Source: Chlorobiota bacterium (GTDB taxonomy: Bacteria > Bacteroidota > Bacteroidia > Bacteroidales > JAADJA01). From it: a stretch of 13,226 bases of DNA. Numbering within the stretch: the stretch's first letter is position 1; each line of letters begins with the position of its first letter. Shown piece by piece: positions 1 to 5,833 of the stretch. Under the pieces are notes generated by a model. It searched no databases, had not been told where the DNA came from, and was given only the letters and a program-made list of their open reading frames with translations. A program made the translations under genes and the position numbers. Where the stretch lies: positions 1 to 13,226 of the forward strand of contig JAUVIX010000062.1 in NCBI GenBank assembly GCA_030592565.1, written 5' to 3'.

Positions 1-551
1 TAAAACGCCTCCCTGGTATCAACATGTACAGAAGTAAAAGATTTGGAACCCTCCAACAGTTCAATAACCTCTTTAATATTCTTCATGCCATAAACTTCGA
101 GATTATCAACAATAGCAGCCTCCTTAGCATTTTGTTCAGGAAGTATAAAGCCTTTAAAACCCTGCTTTCGTGCTTCAATGGCAATTGGTAACGCTCCTTT
201 AATCGGGAGGAGACTTCCATCAAGCGACATCTCGCCCATTATAATATAATTGGCAAGTAATTCATTATTAATCTGTTCGGAGGCTGCAAGGATACCAATA
301 GCAATAGTAAGATCATAAGCCGAACCCTCCTTCTTAATATCAGCCGGAGCCATATTGATAGTTATTTTCAGGCCGGGCCATTTATATCCTGTATTGTGCA
401 AGGCAGCCCATATCCGGTCCTGGCTCTCTTTTACTGCATTATCCGGCAACCCGACAAGGCTGAATTTGGAACCCCGTCCAACATAAACCTCAACAGTAAT
501 GGTTAAAGCGTCAATACCAATTATCGTACTTCCAAAAGTTTTGACTAGCAT
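1..551 (-). CDS. comM: ComM/YifB family AAA ATPase (Mg-chelatase-like), N-terminal part
   Basis: The gene starts at the ATG read from 551 and runs off the left edge after about 183 codons, roughly a third of the usual ~510 residues. It begins MLVKTFGSTIIGIDALTITV and continues with VGLPDNAVKESQDRIWAAL and NMAPADIKKEGSAYDLTIAI. These are hallmarks of the N-terminal Lon-protease-like (S5 fold) domain of YifB/ComM; the Mg-chelatase-like ATPase domain with its Walker motifs would lie beyond the edge. In competent bacteria ComM is a helicase that drives branch migration during integration of transforming DNA. In Bacteroidota it is nearly universal and its role is mostly inferred. There is no Shine-Dalgarno sequence, and a promoter-like box ends four bases before the ATG. 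The frame is open throughout the visible part. Confidence 0.93.
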   Translation of the reverse strand, partial: MLVKTFGSTIIGIDALTITVEVYVGRGSKFSLVGLPDNAVKESQDRIWAALHNTGYKWPGLKITINMAPADIKKEGSAYDLTIAIGILAASEQINNELLANYIIMGEMSLDGSLLPIKGALPIAIEARKQGFKGFILPEQNAKEAAIVDNLEVYGMKNIKEVIELLEGSKSFTSVHVDTREAF

Positions 552-555
552 AAGG

Positions 556-563
556 CAAAAGTA
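556..563 (-). promoter_or_regulatory. Candidate -7 box (TACTTTTG) immediately before comM
   Basis: On the minus strand TACTTTTG matches the Bacteroidota -7 consensus TAnnTTTG exactly, but it ends only four bases before the comM ATG. If real, transcription would begin at or next to the start codon, giving a leaderless mRNA. No TTTG -33 element is seen at the expected distance. In AT-rich DNA such an 8-mer can occur by chance. Confidence 0.3.
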
Positions 564-566
564 TAA

Positions 567-636
567 AAAAAAGGAATAGTGGGGAGGAAGAAAAAAGGAA
601 TAGTGGGGAAATGGAATGTTGGAATGTTGGAATATT
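567..636. repeat. Degenerate tandem repeat
   Basis: A 19-base unit (AAAAAAGGAATAGTGGGGA) is present at 567-585 and again at 591-609, a period of 24. It is followed by three 8-base units, GGAATGTT, GGAATGTT and GGAATATT, at 613-636. Low-complexity GGAATGTT arrays of this kind are common between genes in Bacteroidota (from memory, not searched). Reading frames through it are repetitive and not protein-like, so I treat it as non-coding. Confidence 0.75.
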
Positions 637-876
637 GGGAAAATGGAAATCTTGTAAGGTTTGTTTGCCGGATGGTACGCCTTGCAGTATTTTTTGTGAA
701 AAGGAGTAATGGGGCACATCCTTTTCCGGCTACAGTTGCAAAATTTGACAGGCCACACTCCCCTCTGTGGAATAGACGGTGGGCATGCCGAGAGGGGGTG
801 CGGTAGGTTTAGCGCAGGTGGGGGTGTGTCTTATTGTGGACATATCAACAGGAAAGTCCTCGAATTCGACTTTGCT

Positions 877-1000
877 GTCATTCCGACTCTTTGGGTAAGC
901 CATGGAGGAGGAAGGAGGAATCTCCAAACTATGAAAGATCGCCATAACAGCCAGGAGATTCCCAGCCTGAATAACGAAGTCGGGCAGGCTCACCTTGGTG
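877..1000. repeat. Imperfect palindromic repeat element A
   Basis: The left arm begins GTCATTCCGAC at 877 and ends GGAATCTCC at 917-925. The right arm begins with its exact reverse complement, GGAGATTCC, at 954-962 and continues to GAATAACGAAGTCGGG near 969-984, which partly mirrors the start of the left arm. A transcript could fold into a 9-bp stem with a 28-base loop plus weaker outer pairing. The pattern of GTCATTCCGA at one end and GGAATCTC inside is one I remember from dispersed palindromic repeats in environmental bacteria. The outer right boundary is approximate. Confidence 0.55.
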
Positions 1001-1010
1001 CACAACACTA

Positions 1011-1051
1011 TCCATCGCACCCCTTAATCCCCTAAAGGGGAAACCCCACCG
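1011..1051. repeat. 41-base direct repeat, copy 1
   Basis: This copy matches 1186-1226 at 38 of 41 positions, differing at one base near the start and at two adjacent bases near the end. The core holds the small hairpin CCCCTAAAGGGG inside TTAATCCCCTAAAGGGGAAA. It lies 175 bases from copy 2 in the same orientation, with palindromic element B between them. Confidence 0.8.
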
Positions 1052-1095
1052 TATTTGCAAGCACGCCCGAACCAATCCAAAAAGCAAAAAAGAAA

Positions 1096-1178
1096 CGTCA
1101 TTGCGACGAGGAACGAGGAAGCAATCTGCTAAATATGTGTGTGTTATTATTTCGAGATTCCTTAGCTTCGTAATGATT
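1096..1178. repeat. Imperfect palindromic repeat element B
   Basis: The left arm starts CGTCATTGCGACGAGGAACG at 1096 and reaches GAAGCAATCTGCT at 1130. The right arm, GAGATTCCTTAGCTTCGTAA at 1154 followed by TGATT, is a decayed reverse complement of it. The motif pair CGTCATTGCGA...GAAGCAATC is one I recall as a widespread dispersed palindromic repeat, though I could not search for it. It resembles element A in layout and lies between the two 41-base direct repeats. Confidence 0.6.
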
Positions 1179-1185
1179 CAATCAG

Positions 1186-1226
1186 TCCATAGCACCCCTT
1201 AATCCCCTAAAGGGGAAACTTCACCG
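1186..1226. repeat. 41-base direct repeat, copy 2
   Basis: This is the second copy of the repeat at 1011-1051, in the same orientation, with three mismatches. It ends 30 bases before the gldB stop codon, so the CCCCT/AGGGG hairpin lies just downstream of gldB. It has no run of T residues after it and is therefore not a classical terminator. Confidence 0.8.
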
Positions 1227-1256
1227 CACCTGCCTTTCAATATCTATCGGAATGGG

Positions 1257-2249
1257 CTACTTCGGCTTATATCCCGACTTATTCAGTATTGCCTGCGAAT
1301 CGTACATATTCATTAAATCAGAAAGAGTAATTTCGGTGTTGTTGTCCATAAAGCTTTTTACAATCTTAAACCCAATCCACATACCTGTTCTTGGAGCAGA
1401 CTCATTACCGAAATATGAAGTAAAAGGTGCATCAACAATAAACTTATTCATTGCTTCCTGGTCAGCAGAATAGAGCAACTCATTTTCTATCAGAAAAGCC
1501 CAGATTTTACCTTCATTATATTCGGCCCAGCTAAGCTGTTCATTTGAATAATTCAGCAAAACAGCACTATTGCATTTGGGGGTCATTGCCTTGATAAAAT
1601 AGAGGGTTTTGCCGGTATTTATCATTGCATCAAGCAAAGTGCTACCAATCTTTGACAAGTCAATTTTATTGCTTCCTAAAGCATTCATGCAATCTCGGGT
1701 AATATGCGACCTGTCGAAATTTCTTATTCTGTAGGCAGGTAGTCCTAGCTTTAGGTATTCTTCATAATCAGCTCCGAGATACATATCCAGAGCAATTATC
1801 AGATTGTTGTTAAAATACTGAACGGGATAATCAAAATCAAAACCTGAAACATAGGAATAGACACCGGAGGTTTTGTCCTGCGGAAAATAGTATTTATAAT
1901 GCTTGAATGCATCTGTTAATTCCTTTTCAAGAGAGCCAAGATCAGGAAATGTTTTATTACAATCCTCAGCAGATTTTATTAATAGTGGATCGGAAATAAA
2001 ATCCCCAATACGTATGAGATTTAGAGTGTCGTCAAGGTCGCCGTTAAGGAAAACGCCAAAATTCTTTTGAAGATTTTGAAGTTCTGCTTTCAGGTTATTC
2101 TTATCAATGTCAAATATAGCCTTTCCGTATCTTTTTATTTTAACAGGTGCAATCAGGACATCGCCAACATTCACATCCAAACGATCAGAGCCGGATTGAC
2201 AGGATATCAACCCAAACAAAAAAATTAGTGCAACTGTTTTTTTAACCAT
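1257..2249 (-). CDS. gldB: GldB-family gliding motility lipoprotein
   Basis: A 330-residue outer-envelope lipoprotein. A type II signal peptide with lipobox LISC gives Cys17 as the lipidated residue. The body matches GldB from memory of the family: YSYVSGFDFDYP, then ALDMYLGADYEEYLKLGLPA, TLLDAMINTGKTLYFIKAM, IWAFLIENELLYSADQEAMN, FIVDAPFT, RTGMWIGFKIVKSFM, and the end LMNMYDSQAILNKSGYKPK. In Flavobacterium johnsoniae GldB is needed for gliding and is tied to the type IX secretion/gliding machinery; its biochemical role is unknown. Non-gliding Bacteroidota also carry homologues. The ATG follows the TAA of the upstream barrel gene with no gap (TAAATG), so the two are probably translationally coupled. 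Full length, no visible defects. nadE lies nearby on the other strand; gldB and nadE are neighbours in Flavobacteria as I recall. Confidence 0.88.
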   Translation of the reverse strand: MVKKTVALIFLFGLISCQSGSDRLDVNVGDVLIAPVKIKRYGKAIFDIDKNNLKAELQNLQKNFGVFLNGDLDDTLNLIRIGDFISDPLLIKSAEDCNKTFPDLGSLEKELTDAFKHYKYYFPQDKTSGVYSYVSGFDFDYPVQYFNNNLIIALDMYLGADYEEYLKLGLPAYRIRNFDRSHITRDCMNALGSNKIDLSKIGSTLLDAMINTGKTLYFIKAMTPKCNSAVLLNYSNEQLSWAEYNEGKIWAFLIENELLYSADQEAMNKFIVDAPFTSYFGNESAPRTGMWIGFKIVKSFMDNNTEITLSDLMNMYDSQAILNKSGYKPK

Positions 2250-2885
2250 TTAAAATATTTTCCAGCCAACACTTAAGAAAAAGACATTGTTTTTATACGT
2301 CCTGTCCTCATTGGTAGTAACGGATTTATTATAAAGATTACTAAGTCCGAGTTCATACCGCAGATCAATAGTAAGGAAAAGCACATCAACACCGACACCA
2401 AACTGCGCTGCCCAGTTAAAGTCATTAAAGCTGTCGAAAATCTGATCTTCCGGTAATTCAACACCGTCTTTTGAAATAGTTATTTTCGTATTTGTTACAA
2501 ATGAAGCAACCGGGCCTGCCTGAAGCCTGATATTACCTCCGGGGATTTTTAGTAATCTGAAACCAACCAATACGGGAATGTCGAAACTTTGAAAAGTAAT
2601 CTCTTCCGTAATATTAAATTTTTCATTCGGATTATCCAAGCTTGGAGTAGTAAACTCAATTTGACCTGGTTTTGCAGTAAAATACACCTCTGGCTGTAAA
2701 TGCCATTTATCACCAATCCTGACAAAAGCACCAAGTTGATAACCTGTTTTAGCTGCTTCAACTACATCACTGATGTTGGCAGTTAGTTTGTTCATTGTCA
2801 CTCCTCCCTTAATACCGAGGTGTAATTGGGCAAAGGTCATTGAACTAAAAAAAATTACGATAATTGCTAATGTGATCTTTTTCAT
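2250..2885 (-). CDS. Outer-membrane beta-barrel protein (porin/PorT-like family)
   Basis: A 211-residue exported protein. A signal peptide, MKKITLAIIVIFFSSMTFAQ, ends near residue 19-20, and the mature part starts LHLGIKGGVTMNKL, the typical first strand of the Bacteroidota outer-membrane beta-barrel domain (PF13568-like). Alternating hydrophobic strands follow: HLQPEVYF, DIPVLVGFRLL, RLQAGPVASFV, FGVGVDVLFLTIDLRYELGL. The C-terminus, NNVFFLSVGWKIF, ends in Phe as expected for Bam-dependent barrel insertion. It is the first gene of a two-gene unit with gldB, touching it directly, so it may act with GldB in the envelope; this is inference from position only. A -7-like box lies 31 bases upstream. 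The ATG start gives an intact signal peptide. The family is large and functionally diverse, so the precise role is open. Confidence 0.82.
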   Translation of the reverse strand: MKKITLAIIVIFFSSMTFAQLHLGIKGGVTMNKLTANISDVVEAAKTGYQLGAFVRIGDKWHLQPEVYFTAKPGQIEFTTPSLDNPNEKFNITEEITFQSFDIPVLVGFRLLKIPGGNIRLQAGPVASFVTNTKITISKDGVELPEDQIFDSFNDFNWAAQFGVGVDVLFLTIDLRYELGLSNLYNKSVTTNEDRTYKNNVFFLSVGWKIF

Positions 2886-2915
2886 ATTTATGAAGATTTA
2901 AGTTAAAATAAACAA

Positions 2916-2923
2916 CAAAGATA
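2916..2923 (-). promoter_or_regulatory. Candidate -7 box (TATCTTTG) for the barrel gene-gldB unit
   Basis: The minus strand reads TATCTTTG, an exact fit to TAnnTTTG, ending about 30 bases before the ATG at 2885. No good TTTG -33 element is visible. It shares the 121-base divergent spacer with the plus-strand box at 2977-2984. Confidence 0.5.
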
Positions 2924-2976
2924 AAAATAAATACAATATTTTTGATGTGAATAAATTTTTCATGTCACTTATTAAC

Positions 2977-2984
2977 TATTTTTG
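2977..2984 (+). promoter_or_regulatory. Candidate -7 box (TATTTTTG) for the PorT-like gene-nadE unit
   Basis: The plus strand reads TATTTTTG, an exact fit to the Bacteroidota -7 consensus TAnnTTTG, 22 bases before the ATG at 3007. The expected -33 region holds only a T-run (2956-2960) rather than a clear TTTG. The position is right for a short leader. Confidence 0.5.
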
Positions 2985-3006
2985 TTGAGAATTTATTTTA
3001 CGAATA

Positions 3007-3702
3007 ATGAAAAAAGGGATACCGGTTTTAATAGTTTTTCTTCTTTTGAGCAATTTTGTTATCTCCCAGGTGAAACCATTCAGATTCGGGTTCAGGGTGG
3101 CACCCAACCTCGCCTGGTTTTCATCCGATGCTGATAAATATGAATCTGATGGTGCAACTGCCGGTTTTTCATGGGGCTTTGTATCCGATATTACTTTAAC
3201 AGAGAACTATTTTGTAAAAACCGGTTTTAATGTTGATTATCTCAACGGCAAACTGACTTTTCCATACGAAATGATAATTGATCCCGATACAATATCTTCG
3301 ACGGGTGAGTTGTCAAGGAAATTTAATCTGAGAAATCTACAAATACCTGCCACAATAAAGATGAGAACTAACAGATTTGGGAAGTTTGCATTTTTTGGGA
3401 ATATCGGCTTTGGTGTTTCTTTTAACCTGAAAGCAAAATCGAATGACTCATTTACTTATGGTGATGAAACTACGGAATTTGAAACAAAAGATATAAGCGA
3501 CAAAATAAAATTCGCTAAAGCATCTATAATTGTCGGCTGCGGATTGGAATATTTTTTCGATAATTCAACTTCATTGTTTCTTGAACTCAATTACAATAAT
3601 GGTTTAACAAATATCCTTAAAGGAAACAATATCGTTTATCCCGAGATTAAACAGAAAGCCTTTATGGATTATCTTGAACTTAACATCGGAATATTATTTT
3701 GA
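3007..3702 (+). CDS. PorT-like outer-membrane beta-barrel protein
   Basis: A 231-residue exported barrel protein. The signal peptide (MKKGIPVLIVFLLLSNFVIS, cleaved near residue 20) is followed by KPFRFGFRVAPNLAWFSSDA. Further strands include TAGFSWGFVSDITLTENYFV, LQIPATIKMRTNRFGKFAFF, GNIGFGVSFNLKAKSND and IIVGCGLEYFFDNSTSLFLE. The chain ends LELNIGILF, a C-terminal aromatic insertion signal. Strings such as GFRVAPNLAWF, FSWGF and LPATIKMRTN-like segments match what is annotated as PorT family in Bacteroidales. PorT/SprT proper is a component needed for type IX secretion, but many paralogues share the fold, so a T9SS role is likely only by family and by the gldB neighbour. nadE follows after 19 bases in the same direction, so they are probably cotranscribed. 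Confidence 0.83.
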   Translation: MKKGIPVLIVFLLLSNFVISQVKPFRFGFRVAPNLAWFSSDADKYESDGATAGFSWGFVSDITLTENYFVKTGFNVDYLNGKLTFPYEMIIDPDTISSTGELSRKFNLRNLQIPATIKMRTNRFGKFAFFGNIGFGVSFNLKAKSNDSFTYGDETTEFETKDISDKIKFAKASIIVGCGLEYFFDNSTSLFLELNYNNGLTNILKGNNIVYPEIKQKAFMDYLELNIGILF

Positions 3703-3721
3703 TAATTAAAAGAGAACTGGA

Positions 3722-5359
3722 GTGAAAATAGCGTTAGCACAAATAAACTATCATATCGGAAATTTTGAAAATAATTTCAAAAAGATATCGGATGCTATTA
3801 ATAAGGCAAAATCAGAAAAAGCCGATTTAGTTGTTTTCTCGGAACTGGCTGTTTCAGGGTATCCTCCACGTGACTTTCTTGAATTTGATGATTTTATTAA
3901 CAGGTGTGATGCCACAATAGAGAAAATTGCTGCCGAATGCATCGGAATTGCTGCAATCGTGGGTTCTTCGACACGAAATCCAGAAAAAAAAGGGAAAGAC
4001 CTTTTTAATACAGCCTTCTTTCTTGAGGATGGAAAGGTGAAATCAAAGATTTTTAAAACCCTGCTTCCCAACTATGATATTTTTGATGAATACAGATATT
4101 TTGAGCCTAATGCTGAGTTTCATACTGTTGATTTTAAAGGTAAAAAGCTGGCAATCACTATCTGTGAGGATTTGTGGAATGTTGGTGACGACCTGCTTTA
4201 TCGCATAAACCCGATGGATGAGTTGTTCAATCTTAAACCAGACTTAATGATAAATATTGCAGCTTCACCGTTTGATTATGATCAGGCAGAAAAAAGGAGG
4301 AGCGTGCTGTTGCAAAATGTCGAAAAATATAAGCTTCCGCTGTTATATGTCAATCATGTGGGAGCACAGACCGAACTTCTTTTCGATGGCGGCTCTCTGG
4401 CAATTAATTCCAAAGGTCTGATTACAGATGAAATGAAATATTTTGAGGAGGATTTAATGGTTGTGGATATTGAGGAGGTTGAAAGAAAGACTTTCGTTGA
4501 AAAAAGGCCGAAACCCTCAAAGATTTCACTTATCCACGACGGGCTTGTGATGGGTGTGAGGAATTATTTTGAGAAGCTGGGATTTACAAAAGCCATTCTC
4601 GGACTATCCGGAGGTATTGACTCTGCTGTGACATTAGTCCTTGCTGTTGAAGCTTTGGGAAAGGAGAATGTGAGATCAATACTGCTGCCCTCTCGGTTTT
4701 CTTCTGATCATTCCGTTAAGGATGCAGAAGACCTTGCCAAAAATCTGGGCTCACCTTATGATATAATCCCCATTGAGGATGCTTTCAAAAGTTTTAACGG
4801 GATATTGGAGCCGTTTTTTGAAGGATTGCCCTTCAATATTGCAGAAGAGAATATTCAGGCCAGAACAAGAGGATTAATACTGATGGCCCTTTCAAATAAA
4901 TTCGGATATATTCTTTTAAACACCTCTAACAAAAGTGAGGCAGCCGTCGGATACGGCACACTTTACGGCGATATGAACGGAGGCCTTTCAGTAATTGGAG
5001 ATGTGTACAAAACGGAGGTCTTTGAACTGGCCAGATATATTAACAGGGATAATGAGATAATTCCCTGGAATACAATTACAAAACCACCTTCAGCAGAATT
5101 AAGACCCGACCAGAAAGATTCGGATTCATTGCCCGATTATGATATTCTGGATGAGATTCTCTATCAATACATCGAAAAACGGCAAGGGCCCAATGAATTG
5201 ATAAAAATGGGATTTGAGGATAAGATAGTACACCGTATCCTGAAATTGGTTAACACAAACGAATACAAACGCTACCAGACTCCACCAATGCTGCGTGTCT
5301 CTCCCAAAGCCTTTGGTATGGGAAGGAGGATGCCGATTGTGGGTAAGTATTTGGCATAG
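3722..5359 (+). CDS. nadE: Glutamine-dependent NAD+ synthetase
   Basis: Catalyses the last step of NAD biosynthesis in the cytosol: nicotinic acid adenine dinucleotide + ATP + glutamine -> NAD+ + AMP + PPi + glutamate. At 545 residues it has two domains. The N-terminal nitrilase-like amidase (about 1-265) carries the triad Glu41 (FSELAVSGYPPRD), Lys112 (KTLLPNYDIFDEYRYF) and Cys148 (ITICEDLW) and releases ammonia. The C-terminal synthetase (about 270-545) has the PP-loop GLSGGIDSA at 294-302, plus ENIQARTRG and LLNTSNKSEAAVGYGTLYGD for substrate and metal binding. The start is GTG at 3722, which gives the canonical MKIALAQIN amino end; no ATG fits better. It lies 19 bases after the PorT-like gene. 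The length is typical of the bacterial two-domain form and no residue appears missing. Confidence 0.97.
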   Translation: MKIALAQINYHIGNFENNFKKISDAINKAKSEKADLVVFSELAVSGYPPRDFLEFDDFINRCDATIEKIAAECIGIAAIVGSSTRNPEKKGKDLFNTAFFLEDGKVKSKIFKTLLPNYDIFDEYRYFEPNAEFHTVDFKGKKLAITICEDLWNVGDDLLYRINPMDELFNLKPDLMINIAASPFDYDQAEKRRSVLLQNVEKYKLPLLYVNHVGAQTELLFDGGSLAINSKGLITDEMKYFEEDLMVVDIEEVERKTFVEKRPKPSKISLIHDGLVMGVRNYFEKLGFTKAILGLSGGIDSAVTLVLAVEALGKENVRSILLPSRFSSDHSVKDAEDLAKNLGSPYDIIPIEDAFKSFNGILEPFFEGLPFNIAEENIQARTRGLILMALSNKFGYILLNTSNKSEAAVGYGTLYGDMNGGLSVIGDVYKTEVFELARYINRDNEIIPWNTITKPPSAELRPDQKDSDSLPDYDILDEILYQYIEKRQGPNELIKMGFEDKIVHRILKLVNTNEYKRYQTPPMLRVSPKAFGMGRRMPIVGKYLA

Positions 5360-5833
5360 AAGTGCCGTATTAAGCCAATTTAACAGTAGCATATTTTACA
5401 ACAAAATAGGTGCTAAATTTTTCAAAGTCTCCTTAAATCGGCTTATATTTGCCTGAATTTTAATAAAAGGGAGGGTTATTAGACAGACTGCCGTTAGCTG
5501 CAATCCCCCTTCGACGAAAATATCAATGAATATTTTTGATAACGTTGGAGTGAAAATAGTGAGTAAATATGAAGAAAAATTTATAGAAATACTAAAAATA
5601 TTTGCGTTGATTATTAACTGTACTGACTATAAATAAAGGGTTACAAAGAAATATTAACAAATTTTGACATTAGTTGGAAGCTGAAAAGAGACCATTGCAC
5701 AAAAATTCTACAGATATCAAAAGGAGAAAAGAATTAGATGTTAACGCACAAAGCATAAGTTTTCCAGCCCATTCCCGCAATCGTCCCTTAGCTGTCAAAC
5801 ACATGCTTTTTTTACTAACACACAATGACAATG
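5360..5833. other. Gene-free stretch between convergent nadE and serine hydrolase genes
   Basis: About 470 AT-rich bases with no gene I can support. A 76-codon plus-strand frame from 5674 has no family signature, lacks a leader and runs into the hydrolase gene on the other strand. A weak AT-only hairpin (AAAATAT, six-base loop, ATATTTT, at 5517-5536) followed by one more T lies 160 bases after nadE. Another inverted pair, AAAGCAT at 5750-5756 and ATGCTTT at 5803-5809 ending in a T-run, brackets a GC-richer segment. Either could contribute to termination, but neither is strong. Confidence 0.5.

Larger units (their letters stand above)
552..1256. other. 705-base gene-free repeat island between comM and gldB
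   Basis: No convincing gene is present. Open frames of up to about 108 codons exist on both strands, but they overlap one another, have no family signature, cross repeats and lack start signals. The stretch holds a tandem repeat (567-636), a GC-rich imperfect inverted repeat (757-766 ACTCCCCTCT against 791-799 AGAGGGGGT), two larger palindromic elements (877-1000 and 1096-1178) and two copies of a 41-base repeat (1011-1051, 1186-1226). It is more GC-rich than the flanking intergenic DNA. It looks like an accumulation of dispersed non-coding repeats or short mobile-element relics between the 5' end of comM and the 3' end of gldB. Confidence 0.7.

Noticed and set aside
709..1035. A 108-codon plus-strand frame in the repeat island, mirrored by a 96-codon minus-strand frame.
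   Set aside because: Both run through palindromic repeats, overlap each other on opposite strands and show no domain signature or start signal.
1011..1226. The spaced 41-base repeats as a small CRISPR array.
   Set aside because: There are only two copies, 134 bases apart, the intervening DNA is itself palindromic, and no cas genes are near.
5548..5636. A 28-codon frame starting GTG at 5550 after GTTGGA, sharing GGAGTGAAAATAG with the nadE start region.
   Set aside because: The resemblance covers 13 bases only, the frame is too short and has no recognisable features; it could be chance or a minor duplicated scrap.
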